Shown here: positions 44,974 to 53,811 of the stretch, one piece after another
Layout of the letters: each line of letters opens with the position of its first letter
How positions within the stretch are numbered: position 1 is the first letter of the stretch
Assembly (NCBI RefSeq): GCF_001580615.1
Contig: NZ_LHZC01000040.1
Location: 18,030 to 82,029 of the forward strand
Reading direction: 5' to 3'
Source: Acetobacter malorum
Lineage (GTDB): Bacteria > Pseudomonadota > Alphaproteobacteria > Acetobacterales > Acetobacteraceae
Length of the DNA stretch: 64,000 bases
Program-made: the position numbers and the translations under genes
The notes under the pieces: model-generated
Seen by the model: the letters and a program-made list of their open reading frames with translations, nothing else
What the model was told of the DNA's origin: nothing
Databases searched by the model: none

Positions 44974-46586
44974 AATCTGCCGCGGTCATCTTTCTTGCAT
45001 ACGTCGTTGCGGCGCTTCTGAGTTTTTTGACCGCGTATTGTCTGCCGTTATCGCCGGTCAATGCTGTGTTGACCGGTATTTTTGTAGCCCTTGTGGGCTG
45101 GCCGCTGCTCGCCATGGTCGGCTTTTCTCGCGTGCGTAACGGCTTTCGGGCCGCCATGACGCAAGTGCACGATATGGCGGGCATTTTTACCGGATGGCTG
45201 ATTTACGTCATCACGCTCTCCGGCACGCTGAGCGTGTTTCGGCCTGAAATCAGCCTCTGGGCACGCCCGGAACTGGGAGCGCGCCCGGTAGACCCGGTCA
45301 AGGCGACCGAGGCCGCTATCGGCTGGCTCAGCCGCCATGCCCCGCAATCCTCCGCATGGTACATCACCCCGGCAAGAGACCGCGCGCCGTTCAGCTGGGC
45401 GGCATGGGACCAGAACGGCGCATTTCTCCAGCGCGCGCTGGATCCTGTGACCGGCTCCCCCGACACTATTCGGGATACGCTGGGGGGAGACTTTTTCTAT
45501 CGGTTCCATTTTGAGCTTCAGTTGCCCTACCCGTGGGGGCGTCTGCTTGCCGCGATTGCAGCCCTTGCGCTGGTGTTTGTGCTGCTGACAGGAATTGTTG
45601 CGCACAGGCGGATCTTTCTGGATTTCTTCACCTTCAGACCCAAAAAAGGACAGCGCAGCTGGCTGGATGCGCATAATCTGGCCGGGGTTGCAGCGCTCCC
45701 CTTCCACCTCACCATTGCGCTGACCGGTGCTGTCACGCTCGGCACGCTTTTGATGCCGTGGGCCGGGCTGGCGCATTACCGGGATGCCTCTGCGTTTGAG
45801 GCTGCTCTGGCTCCATCCCTGTCCGCACCGGCACCGACCGGCACTCCAAGCGCACTGGCCCCCATTGGCCCGGTTCTTGCGGAAGCCGCCGAGCGTTTGA
45901 AAACGGAGGGGATGAATCAGGTCTATGTTTACAACCCGTCCGACAGTGCTGCGACCATTGTCATTATGGGGGATAATAATGACCGGATTGCCTTTGGCAC
46001 CCATGTTCTCCGTTTTGATGGAAAAACAGGAAAACTGCTGGCTGACACACATGAGCAGCGCCCGGTTGTGACGGCCTTTGCCGTGCTTTACGGGCTGCAT
46101 GTCGCGCATTTTGCACCGCTTGCCACCCGCTGGCTCTATTTTGGGTCCGGCATTCTGCTTCTTATTGTGACGGGAAGCGGGCTGAGATTATGGATCAGAC
46201 GCCGCCTGCGCCGGGGGGATAGCGTCCGCCTTGTCCTGCTTGACCGTATCAATGCCGGGATGCTGGCGGGCACGCCTGTTGCCTTTGCCGCGTTCTTCCT
46301 CGCCAACCGCTTGCTACCTGTCACTCTGGCTGACCGGGCTACGCGGGAGGTTCAGGTCGTCTTTGCTGTATGGTTTCTGCTTTTGCTGTTGGCCGTAGCG
46401 GTGCCTGCCCGGACCGGTTGGCGGATTTTTGTTAGTCTTGGCGTGGTGGTTTCTGGCTGTATCGTGCTGCTCAGCGCGCCCTGGGCGGATGGTGTGGAGC
46501 GCGCTGTCTCTCTCGTGGCACTTTCTCTGGCAGGCTGTTGTGTTCTGGCACTCCGGTCCATGAGGGCACATCAGGATGGGGCCTGA
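44970..46586 (+). CDS. PepSY-type membrane protein of iron-uptake operon
   Basis: A 538-residue polytopic protein with at least eight helices. A PepSY-associated transmembrane pattern begins at VHDMAGIFTGWLIYVITLSG (about residue 67) and continues with FHFELQLPYPWGRLL, HNLAGVAALPFHLTIALTGA and ATRWLYFGSGILLLIVTGSG. The His residues in the helices suggest heme b or quinone-linked electron transfer, as proposed for PiuB/FsrB-like proteins that reduce siderophore iron. Residues 1-60 form an extra helix pair that in related operons is a separate DUF3649 protein, so this looks like a fusion. It overlaps the receptor stop by 4 nt (GTGA) and the next gene by 11 nt. Confidence 0.85.
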   Translation: MKSAAVIFLAYVVAALLSFLTAYCLPLSPVNAVLTGIFVALVGWPLLAMVGFSRVRNGFRAAMTQVHDMAGIFTGWLIYVITLSGTLSVFRPEISLWARPELGARPVDPVKATEAAIGWLSRHAPQSSAWYITPARDRAPFSWAAWDQNGAFLQRALDPVTGSPDTIRDTLGGDFFYRFHFELQLPYPWGRLLAAIAALALVFVLLTGIVAHRRIFLDFFTFRPKKGQRSWLDAHNLAGVAALPFHLTIALTGAVTLGTLLMPWAGLAHYRDASAFEAALAPSLSAPAPTGTPSALAPIGPVLAEAAERLKTEGMNQVYVYNPSDSAATIVIMGDNNDRIAFGTHVLRFDGKTGKLLADTHEQRPVVTAFAVLYGLHVAHFAPLATRWLYFGSGILLLIVTGSGLRLWIRRRLRRGDSVRLVLLDRINAGMLAGTPVAFAAFFLANRLLPVTLADRATREVQVVFAVWFLLLLLAVAVPARTGWRIFVSLGVVVSGCIVLLSAPWADGVERAVSLVALSLAGCCVLALRSMRAHQDGA

Positions 46587-46914
46587 CTGGTTTTATACAG
46601 CCCTGCAACTCTGCGGGGTTATCCTGATCTCCCTGCGCCCTGTAGCTGCAAAATGGACAGGTGTTCTGCTGTTGTGCGTCAGCTTGTGGCTGGAGATCAT
46701 GAGCGCAGAGAATGCGGCGTTTGCTGCTGTGTCTTGGGTTTTGGGGCTGGGCTTTGCCGTGATTATGGCGGCTTTGCTGCGGACTGGGAAAAGGATGGTG
46801 GAGACACGAGCCGGGATTTTAACGCCTGCTTCCGCTACCGTTCAGCAAACGTCTCCACCAGTTCCGCAAACCGCTTCGGCGCGTCAACATGCACCCAGTG
46901 GCCCGCGCCGCTGA
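46576..46914 (+). CDS. Small membrane protein of iron operon (DUF3325-like), altered C-terminus
   Basis: A 112-residue protein overlapping the PepSY gene by 11 nt. Three helices (FYTALQLCGVILISL, TGVLLLCVSLWLEIM, AVSWVLGLGFAVIMAALL) occupy residues 6-68, as in the small last member of TonB-receptor/PepSY operons (DUF3325-like); the family match is inferred from position and topology. Residues 87-112 (ending ASARQHAPSGPRR) are encoded on the antisense of a hydrolase-gene remnant, so this tail is not ancestral. The original end was probably lost in a recombination. The membrane part is intact and the protein may still work. Confidence 0.65.
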   Translation: MGPDWFYTALQLCGVILISLRPVAAKWTGVLLLCVSLWLEIMSAENAAFAAVSWVLGLGFAVIMAALLRTGKRMVETRAGILTPASATVQQTSPPVPQTASARQHAPSGPRR

Positions 46915-46996
46915 TGGTTTCCCGCGTGTAATGCGGGAATAGATGGCGTATGGCGGGGGCGTTTTTGGGTTGGGCGTAGGGGGAAATCTTACCTCG
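46835..46996 (-). pseudogene. Orphan 3' end of an alpha/beta-hydrolase gene (remnant)
   Basis: On the minus strand this stretch encodes the last 53 residues of the esterase found intact at 51899-52747. 44 of 53 residues agree by direct comparison, including ETISGAGHWVHVDAPKRFAE with the catalytic His of GHW. It has no start, and its 5' part is missing. It ends in a stop at 46835-46837. The homology begins sharply at codon RGK (46994-46996), where the opgH-like gene ends, and the TAA stop of opgH lies inside it. It is the second copy of a direct repeat that brackets the polysaccharide module. It is not expected to be functional. Confidence 0.85.
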
Positions 46997-49304
46997 GCTG
47001 AGGAAATGCGGCGGGCGACTGAGCGTATGCGTCACAGGACATCCGGTGCATCGCGTCGACGCAGTCTGTATCGCCGAGCGCAATCATGAATTCCGAGACA
47101 GACAATTTTTCGCCGTTGTAAATTTTAGTCAGAACGGCCTGAGCAACAAGCGGCCTGTACCGTGTTCTGGCTCTTTGCTTGATGTAGAAAAGGCGATCCA
47201 TCAGCGCGTAATGCACACAGTCCTGAAGTTTATCCGGATCAGGGATAGAGGCGATCAGGTGTGTATTCCAGTGTTCCATATCGGTAATTTCCTGCGGAAC
47301 AATAACTTCTTCAGGAATCATGAACCATCCGGCTTTTTTCAGGAACGGAAAAGTTCTGCTGGTCACACGGGCGATCAGAACACTTGCCCCCAGTCCGGCC
47401 AGAATGGGGAAAAACCAGATAAACATGCTTTCCGGCCGCAGCCAGTGGCCGGATGCAACGGAAAGCAGCGCAATAGCCTGTGCCGGCACTTTCTGGAGCT
47501 GATAAAACAGGATGGCTGTGGCGATAATGCCCACGGCACTTGTCCAGCCAAAATGCCGGAAGCAGATGGCCCAGGGGAGGGCTTCATCATCGCGCTGCTG
47601 GGTGCCCCAGGAAATACTTTTCCGTTTGACCCAGAACCAGACAAACCGGGAGATGAACGCCATCATCAGTGGGGCAAAAAAGAAGGAGAAAACTGTTTCC
47701 GCCAGTGTGGAGAGGACCAGTTTGTTTTTGCCGCCAAACAGATAGGATTTTTCCCGTTTGATATTCAGGCAGATTGCCAGAATACGTGGTGAGAACAGGA
47801 AGACGACAGAGGCCGCAAGCATCATGATGGACGGCACTTCAATCTGCGCAATCGTGCCTTCTGCAAGGCGTCCGGTTTGCAGATAAGACACCATGGACGC
47901 CGCAGAAATAATCAGAAATGCTGCCCAGAGAGGAGCTGACATGTAGCCCATAAAACCACTCAGGAAGTTTTCCCGATGCAGCGGCTTAAGGCCTTCCAGA
48001 AACAGAAAACGGGCATGTTGCAGGTTGCCCTGCATCCAGCGGCGCTCGCGGATCAGGAAGCCAAGAATATTGGCCGGTATTTCCTCATAGCTTCCGCCCA
48101 TGTCAGGCAGAAACCAGACCTCATACCCAGCGCGGGCCATAAGGGCGGCTTCAATAATATCATGGCTGAGCGGCTTGCCGCCCCATGGGGTTTTGCCGGG
48201 CAGGTCAGGCAGGATGCAATGGTCAATAAAGGCCTGCGTGCGGATGAGCGCATTGTGGCCAATATAGCTGGCATGGCCCATGTACATGGCCTGAAGGCTG
48301 TAGGAAAAGGCAGATCCGTAAAGCCTGCCAGCAAATTGCTGCATCCGCCCAAAAAAGCTTTCCCGCAGGATAGGCGTGGGGTTTGTTTGCAGAATGCCCA
48401 GCCGGTGATTGCCTTCCATCATGCGCAGGAGCTGATGAATGGTGTTCCCCTGCATGAGGCTGTCTGCATCCATGACCAGCATGTATTCGTACGCCTTGCC
48501 CCAGCGGCGGCAAAAATCGATGACATTCCCGAGCTTGGCGTGATCGTTGGATGTTCTCCAGCGATAATGGAACAGGATGTCAGGGCAGGCTTCCTGGGCC
48601 TGATTCAGGGCGGCGAGTTCAGCAATTCTGTAGCCCGGCTTTCTGCTGTCTGAGAGAAGGAAAAATTCATAATGCTGTGTGTGCTCTGGCGCATACCGGC
48701 AAATGGATTGCGCCGTTGCAATCATCCCCGCCACAACGCGTGCCGGGTCTTCATGGTAGACAGGAAACAGAACGGCAACCCGCGCATCTGGCCGGGGTTC
48801 TGTTGCACTATGAGCAGGATGCCAGGGGTTTCCTGCCGGCCCGCGTAAAGCGTGCCATGACCCGATTGCAAGTTTTGCAAAAGTCGCAATCATGAAATAG
48901 CTCATGATGCTGTATAAAAGCAGATAAGCCGTTTTGAGTAAGGGCGTGATATGCTCAGCCGTCAGCGTGGCATCAGCAAGCAGTGTCAGGGACACGGTCA
49001 GAAAAAGGGTGGTAATCAGGGAGACCCGTCTCCGCCGTTCAACAACGGCGGGCCAGAGCGGTTCTTCCCCTACGGGCTGCCCGTCTTCCTGTAATCTGGA
49101 AAACCGCCTTTTTAGGGCCGTTTTCCAGGATGTTTCCATAAAGGGCGTGCCAATGGAGGTACGGCGGGGCAGGGGGGTTGTATCCTCCGGGGCATGCGCA
49201 TCAAGCCATTCGTGCAGCTCATCCCACGAGGTGATGCGCTGCGCGACGTGTGTGGCTTGAGATGCGTCCAGCCCCGCAAGTGTCAGATACGGCGCAAAAT
49301 CCAT
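46989..49304 (-). CDS. opgH: OpgH/MdoH-like membrane glucosyltransferase (GT2)
   Basis: A 771-residue integral membrane protein. Two helices (about 93-150) precede a GT2 domain with VAVLFPVYHEDP (about 177-188), the metal-binding MDADS (278-282), catalytic-base region SHD (380-382) and the acceptor motif RERRWMQGN (419-427). More helices follow (about 450-620). This is the OpgH family, which makes the beta-1,2-glucan backbone of periplasmic glucans from UDP-glucose. E. coli OpgH has about 850 residues; this one lacks part of both ends. There is no OpgG. Instead it is third in an operon with export-type proteins, so the glucan may be secreted or anchored. Its stop codon lies in the hydrolase remnant, which suggests a recombination-made 3' end. 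Confidence 0.88.
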   Translation of the reverse strand: MDFAPYLTLAGLDASQATHVAQRITSWDELHEWLDAHAPEDTTPLPRRTSIGTPFMETSWKTALKRRFSRLQEDGQPVGEEPLWPAVVERRRRVSLITTLFLTVSLTLLADATLTAEHITPLLKTAYLLLYSIMSYFMIATFAKLAIGSWHALRGPAGNPWHPAHSATEPRPDARVAVLFPVYHEDPARVVAGMIATAQSICRYAPEHTQHYEFFLLSDSRKPGYRIAELAALNQAQEACPDILFHYRWRTSNDHAKLGNVIDFCRRWGKAYEYMLVMDADSLMQGNTIHQLLRMMEGNHRLGILQTNPTPILRESFFGRMQQFAGRLYGSAFSYSLQAMYMGHASYIGHNALIRTQAFIDHCILPDLPGKTPWGGKPLSHDIIEAALMARAGYEVWFLPDMGGSYEEIPANILGFLIRERRWMQGNLQHARFLFLEGLKPLHRENFLSGFMGYMSAPLWAAFLIISAASMVSYLQTGRLAEGTIAQIEVPSIMMLAASVVFLFSPRILAICLNIKREKSYLFGGKNKLVLSTLAETVFSFFFAPLMMAFISRFVWFWVKRKSISWGTQQRDDEALPWAICFRHFGWTSAVGIIATAILFYQLQKVPAQAIALLSVASGHWLRPESMFIWFFPILAGLGASVLIARVTSRTFPFLKKAGWFMIPEEVIVPQEITDMEHWNTHLIASIPDPDKLQDCVHYALMDRLFYIKQRARTRYRPLVAQAVLTKIYNGEKLSVSEFMIALGDTDCVDAMHRMSCDAYAQSPAAFPQPR

Positions 49305-49314
49305 GAAGAATATC

Positions 49315-50454
49315 TTATCTGGCGATTGTCGCAGGAAGAGCCATCTGGAAGATCGTGTTCAGAACACGCGAGATTGGTACGATGGGAGATTCCGCAACGT
49401 AGACAATATCCTGATCTCTGACCGGGAAGCGCTGTGCCGCAATCAGCCCGTTGCCATCCTTCCAGGAGAAAATATAGAGCAGAGGCTTCTGATTATCCGG
49501 CTGCTGCCGGAAGACAAAAATACGCGTGCTGTTGGCGGCGTTCGGGTTGAGCCCCTGTGCTCCGGCAATGGTTGCAGCCAGACTCTGCGGTTTTGAAAAA
49601 CCATAGAGCCCATCACGCGAGACACCGCCACCAATAACAGTAACCTGCACGGCCGGTTCACGGCGCATGATGATTTTATCGGCCGGGCGCAACGGAATAT
49701 CACGGTTCAGAGCATCAGGAACGGGAAGGTCGACCTCCTCTCCCTGACGGATAATGGCAACACTGATTGCGTTTGTGCTGGTATCCAGCGCACTGTTTTC
49801 GCTCAGAGTTGTCGTGCCGTTGCCGAGCGTGAGAGTAATGGCGCGGGCAAGCGTAATACCCCCCGGGTTCCAGGAGAGGACTTTCGGCTCCCCTGTGGAC
49901 CCGGTGACGATAATACCGTTCTGGCTGGCAGAGCTGTTAATTGTCACGTCTGGTGCGTGAACAATCCCTAGCTGTGCATAGCGGTGGGCAATAATATCCC
50001 GCGCGGCATTGGGGGTGTGGTGCGCAATGGCAATGCGGCCAGCATAGGGCAGAGTGATTGTGCCTGCCGTATCAATCTGGAAGGTGCCAAGCTTTGTAGC
50101 CTGCGGTCCTGGCGTAGTGGGGGCTGTCTGAACAGCGCTGGCACCGTCAGCAAAGCTCCACAGGGCGACATCGACGGTATCGCCGGGTTGCAGCGTGTAG
50201 TCTCGCACAGGAGGCGCATTGGCAAGTTTTGCCAGCGCGTCAGTCAGTTTTCTCTGTTCTTCCGCCTGCAACTGCCGTGTCATGCTCAGGGCCAGTTCCG
50301 GCGTAACGGGAATGATTTCCACGCCCTTGGTATCTTCCATCTCTCCAGCCAGCGGGCCGGCATTAGGAAGAGAACAGCCCGGCAGGAGGGCGGTGCTTCC
50401 AAGGCAAAGAGCAAGCGTGCCTGCAATTTTCAGGCGAGCCCATGATTTTGTCAT
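49315..50454 (-). CDS. Polysaccharide export lipoprotein (Wza/KpsD-like OPX)
   Basis: A 379-residue outer-membrane export protein. The signal sequence ends in a lipobox (LLPGC, Cys about residue 27), so it should be a lipoprotein. Residues about 85-180 hold the polysaccharide-export (PES) domain, beginning DYTLQPGDTVDVALWS and including ITLPYAGRI. A SLBB-like domain follows (about 270-340: VTVIGGGVSRDGLYGFSK). Family role: forms the outer-membrane pore for capsule or exopolysaccharide. It is the middle gene of the three-gene module, 48 bp from the chain-length protein and 10 bp from the opgH-like gene. No Wzy/Wzx or KpsM/T is nearby. Confidence 0.9.
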   Translation of the reverse strand: MTKSWARLKIAGTLALCLGSTALLPGCSLPNAGPLAGEMEDTKGVEIIPVTPELALSMTRQLQAEEQRKLTDALAKLANAPPVRDYTLQPGDTVDVALWSFADGASAVQTAPTTPGPQATKLGTFQIDTAGTITLPYAGRIAIAHHTPNAARDIIAHRYAQLGIVHAPDVTINSSASQNGIIVTGSTGEPKVLSWNPGGITLARAITLTLGNGTTTLSENSALDTSTNAISVAIIRQGEEVDLPVPDALNRDIPLRPADKIIMRREPAVQVTVIGGGVSRDGLYGFSKPQSLAATIAGAQGLNPNAANSTRIFVFRQQPDNQKPLLYIFSWKDGNGLIAAQRFPVRDQDIVYVAESPIVPISRVLNTIFQMALPATIAR

Positions 50455-50502
50455 TGAATATCAGGTCCGTGCGAATGAAATCAGAAAGAAAAGGAGCGGC
50501 TT

Positions 50503-51651
50503 TTAAGCGAGCAGCGCGCGCAGGATCAGACTGATAACGAGAACAAGAAGAATCCATTTCAGGCGCTGAGGACCCGATGGAGCATGAGGCTCAGAAGGAT
50601 GGCTGACTGTTTTAAGGTAATAGTGGTTTTGTGCGGACTTGATCCGGGCTTCCTGCAGCGCAGTTTCTGCGGCAACCATCAGTTTGCTGTCGGTTTCCCG
50701 CTTCAGGTCCAGAGTTTCGTATTCAATGGCAACCGGGAAAATGGCCTGAGAAGCCGTGCGTGCATCCGTGCTTGCATTTTCAATCACATTCATCTGCGTC
50801 TTGAGAGAAGACGCTGAAGGATTGCCCGGTGCGTTCCTGACAATGGATTGATACTGGCTGTTCAGTTCAATGTGCTTTGTAGTGAGTTGCACTGCCTGAT
50901 CTGCCAGAGAGGTGTAGTCTGAAACAGGGCTTAAATAGCCATGCTGAGACCGCCATTGTGAAATGGCGTGTTCATCCTCAGCCAGTTGCTTTTGCAGGCG
51001 GTCTGATTCCTGCGTGGCGGAGGAAATGAAATCGTTATCTTCATCTTCATTCAGGTGATTGAGGTGGGTGATGCCATCCTGAATGAGTGTTTTTGAGATT
51101 TCATAAGCATCTTTTGAATTCCAGCCTTTGACATTCACCTGAGTGATGCCGGTCTGTTCATCAATGGTGATGCCAACCATGCTTTGGTAGTAATGCCACA
51201 GAGCAATATCATCCGTGCGCCAGAAGCTGGAAAGCCCACCAGCCCGCGCGACAAAATCACCGTGCTTATAGGTTTCGGCAATATGGTATTTCTGATCAAT
51301 GGATTTAAATTCGTCCCATGACAAAAGACGATTTTTAAGGATCCATGCCCCGGATGTGGAGGCACCGGCATTCCCGGCCAAAAGGGATGTCAGGCTGTCA
51401 GAATCCTTGTTAGGGTTTGTGACAATGACAATGGCGTCTGACTGGTAAACGGGGGATGCAATAAGCCCCCAGTATGCCAGGGCAATAAAATTGGGAACGG
51501 CAACAACTGTCAAAAAAAGCGGAGACCGCAAAAAGCTCCAGCGAGAGGGTGCTGCTACTTTTGGAACCGGAACTGATACTGGAAGAGATGGCGCGGAGAC
51601 CGGTTGGGCATTAGAAGAAATAGAAGTATTCCCAGTATAGGTATGGTTCAT
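50503..51651 (-). CDS. Capsule export inner-membrane protein (KpsE/CtrB-like PCP)
   Basis: A 382-residue protein. Residues 1-40 are Pro/Ser/Val-rich. A first helix (SPLFLTVVAVPNFIALAYWG, about 44-63) leads into a periplasmic Wzz-like domain (SPVYQSDAIVIVTNP), then a long coiled-coil region (about 200-345: QESDRLQKQLAEDEHAISQW and later). A final helix (LKWILLVLVISLILRALLA) ends the protein. This N-in/C-in two-helix layout with no kinase tail fits the KpsE/CtrB/BexC class, which bridges to the OPX pore. ATG 51651 has GAAGAAA upstream; a longer start at 51693 has no ribosome site. It heads the operon. Confidence 0.85.
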   Translation of the reverse strand: MNHTYTGNTSISSNAQPVSAPSLPVSVPVPKVAAPSRWSFLRSPLFLTVVAVPNFIALAYWGLIASPVYQSDAIVIVTNPNKDSDSLTSLLAGNAGASTSGAWILKNRLLSWDEFKSIDQKYHIAETYKHGDFVARAGGLSSFWRTDDIALWHYYQSMVGITIDEQTGITQVNVKGWNSKDAYEISKTLIQDGITHLNHLNEDEDNDFISSATQESDRLQKQLAEDEHAISQWRSQHGYLSPVSDYTSLADQAVQLTTKHIELNSQYQSIVRNAPGNPSASSLKTQMNVIENASTDARTASQAIFPVAIEYETLDLKRETDSKLMVAAETALQEARIKSAQNHYYLKTVSHPSEPHAPSGPQRLKWILLVLVISLILRALLA

Positions 51652-51898
51652 AATTGTTTCTTCAGGTTTAAACGCGAGTTTTTGCATTTCCATAAATTGG
51701 TATTTAGGGAAATCGAGGCTTGAATGCCTTATGTATTTATAATCGTCAATATTTTATTAGGTAATAACCAGAATTTAAGTAGAGTTATTCTTGAAGTAAC
51801 ATGTAAGTTAATAATAAATTAGCAAATAAATAAAGTAACAGAGCGGCGAAAGCTGCTTGTTTCCGTCAGTGTTTTTGGAATGCAAACAGGAAATTCTA

Positions 51899-52060
51899 TT
51901 AGTTTTTAGCAAACTTCTCCACCAGCTCAGCAAACCGCTTCGGCGCATCAACATGCACCCAGTGGCCCGCGCCGCTGATGGTCTCCAGCGTGTAGTGCGG
52001 GAACAGGCGGCGCATGGCGGGGTAGTTTTTGGGCTGGATGTAGGGGGAAATCTCACCGCG
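51899..52060 (-). repeat. Direct-repeat copy matching 46835-46996
   Basis: The last 162 bp of the esterase gene are the intact copy of the remnant at 46835-46996, in the same orientation. The two copies are about 4.9 kb apart and enclose only the opgH-like/OPX/PCP module. Confidence 0.85.
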
Positions 52061-52747
52061 TATAAACAGCGTCGGGCCATTATACTGCGTGCCCGCTGGC
52101 AGCTCCGGCCAGCTCATAATGGTGGGCAGAGCCGTCATGATATCTGCAAGGCCAATGCTCCAGCCGGGGTTATCGCCCAGCCGCATGTTCTGCACCATCA
52201 TCTGGCGGATCGCTTCACTGGGGATCAGCGGGCGCAGCAGGGCGTCGGCTCCGGCGCGGTCCAGATGCGGGGGGAAGTCCAGCGTTTCCAGCTCGGCCGG
52301 TACGTCCATGCGGGTAAAGCCGCCCTCGCCGGGGGCAATGTCCACCACCAGCAGGCTATGCACACATTCCGGGTGGCGCAGGGCCAGCATCATGGCTGTC
52401 TTGCCGCCCATGGAATGGCCCAGCAGCATGGCGGGCAGGGCGTTATGGTGTTCCAGCGTTTCCCGTACATCATCAGCCATAATCCGGAAGCTCATGGGGC
52501 CGTGGGGGCTGTCCCCGTGGTTGCGCAAATCCAGTGCCAGCGTGCGGCGGGTGGCAGCCAGTTTGCGTTGTACAAAGCCCAGATTACGGGCGCGGCCAAA
52601 CAGTCCATGCAGCAGAACAACAGGGGGAAGGGTCTTTGCCTCGGAGGACACTTCGGGGCCCCGTTCAATCACGTTCAGCAGCACGGCGTGTTTTATCCTT
52701 TCAAAAACAAAGCTCTGGAGAGCTGGTCCGGCGGAACTTTCGCCCAT
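51899..52747 (-). CDS. Alpha/beta-hydrolase, YbfF-like esterase
   Basis: A 282-residue cytosolic hydrolase. The oxyanion region VVLLHGLFGRARN (about 43-55), the DLRNHGDSPH strand, the nucleophile elbow GHSMGGK (Ser about residue 111) and the terminal His in GAGHWVHVD form a full catalytic triad setting; DLRNHG and MADDV are typical of the YbfF/PldB-like acyl-CoA or ester hydrolases. Substrate unknown. The start ATG 52747 has GGGGG about 8 nt upstream. It is transcribed toward the polysaccharide module but is separated from it by a 247-bp AT-rich gap. A 162-bp copy of its 3' end lies at 46835-46996. Confidence 0.88.
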   Translation of the reverse strand: MGESSAGPALQSFVFERIKHAVLLNVIERGPEVSSEAKTLPPVVLLHGLFGRARNLGFVQRKLAATRRTLALDLRNHGDSPHGPMSFRIMADDVRETLEHHNALPAMLLGHSMGGKTAMMLALRHPECVHSLLVVDIAPGEGGFTRMDVPAELETLDFPPHLDRAGADALLRPLIPSEAIRQMMVQNMRLGDNPGWSIGLADIMTALPTIMSWPELPAGTQYNGPTLFIRGEISPYIQPKNYPAMRRLFPHYTLETISGAGHWVHVDAPKRFAELVEKFAKN

Positions 52748-52945
52748 CTTTCCCCCAAAGGCGAGGGGGCAGGGGCAGTTTTTTCTTCACCTTCCTGAGA
52801 GACTTGCGATGGTGAACAGGGTGGCATGCGCTGGCCGGGAACTTTTGAGCGTATGGAGGTTTGAAGCGGAACCGTCTCCATGAGGCAGAGCGCGTCTGCC
52901 GCATGTCTGTGCGCCAGGGACGGAACAGAAGAAGGACGGTTTTTT

Positions 52946-53761
52946 ATGCAACGCTGCCTCGTTATCCTTAACCAGCCCGATCAGGCCGTGGTTCTGCTCT
53001 CTCTCGCGGCGTCCCTGATCAAACAGGTTGGGGCGGACCGGATTGATGTTCTGGCAGCCCGTGAGCCCCCCAATGACGGCAGAGGCCCGATGGGCCTGAC
53101 GGATGAGGGCGCTTTTGTTATGCGGCAGGACCAGCGGGAATGGGCCGCCAGCCTGCATGCGACCTTTCATCAGTGGCTGGAGCAGGAATATGGCTCCCCG
53201 GCGGACCGGCTTTCGGCTGTGGAAGTCAACTGGCTGGACCCGGAAATTGCTGTGGAGCGGATTATCAACGGCTATGGCCGTGATGCCGGCTTAATCCTGC
53301 AAAGCTTCCCCGACCGCAGGGACAGTGAGCAGAAACACCGCGCTCTGCGGTCTGCTATTTTTGAGACAAATCGCCCGCTGTTGCTGGTGCCGCCGTTCTG
53401 GGACCGCCCGTGCGGCCGCACCGTGCTGATGGCCTGGCGGGATTCCCCGTGTTGCCGCAGGGCCTTTACGGCCTCCCGCATGCTGCTGGCGCACGCAGAG
53501 ACTGTGACGGTTCTCTCTCCGGAAGGGGAGATCATGCCGCCCGATCTGTTGCCCGGTATTGCGTATGAAAGTGCACATCTGCCGCATCGGCACGGGGCAG
53601 ATGCCGTGGCGCAGCAACTGCTGGATATCGCGCAGGATGAAAAAGCCGACCTGCTGGTGATGGGCGGCTACCAGCATGGCATGCTGTATAACCGGATTAT
53701 GGGGAGCGTGACGGACTATATCCTGCACCACCCCAGTATTCCGGTCTTTCTGCATCATTAA
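52946..53761 (+). CDS. Universal stress protein family (UspA-like)
   Basis: A 271-residue protein. The N-terminal half (MQRCLVILNQPDQAVVLL) and the C-terminal half each show Usp-like beta-alpha patterns, the second carrying the nucleotide motif LVMGGYQHGMLYNRIMGSVT, close to G-x2-G-x9-G-S/T. Hence tandem Usp domains with ATP binding only in the second are likely. The start is ATG 52946, preceded by GAAGGA; an in-frame upstream start would add 22 residues without support. Family role: survival under stress, mechanism unknown. It is divergent from the esterase and 50 bp before the YfhO-like gene, so the last two may be co-transcribed. Confidence 0.85.
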   Translation: MQRCLVILNQPDQAVVLLSLAASLIKQVGADRIDVLAAREPPNDGRGPMGLTDEGAFVMRQDQREWAASLHATFHQWLEQEYGSPADRLSAVEVNWLDPEIAVERIINGYGRDAGLILQSFPDRRDSEQKHRALRSAIFETNRPLLLVPPFWDRPCGRTVLMAWRDSPCCRRAFTASRMLLAHAETVTVLSPEGEIMPPDLLPGIAYESAHLPHRHGADAVAQQLLDIAQDEKADLLVMGGYQHGMLYNRIMGSVTDYILHHPSIPVFLHH

Positions 53762-53811
53762 AGGCACCCGGGCGTGTAGGAGAGTGGCCCGATTTTTGCT
53801 AAAGTGGGCCT

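Noticed and set aside
45048..46109. 353-residue minus-strand open frame
   Set aside because: Antisense to the PepSY membrane protein, whose overlaps with both neighbours define the coding strand.
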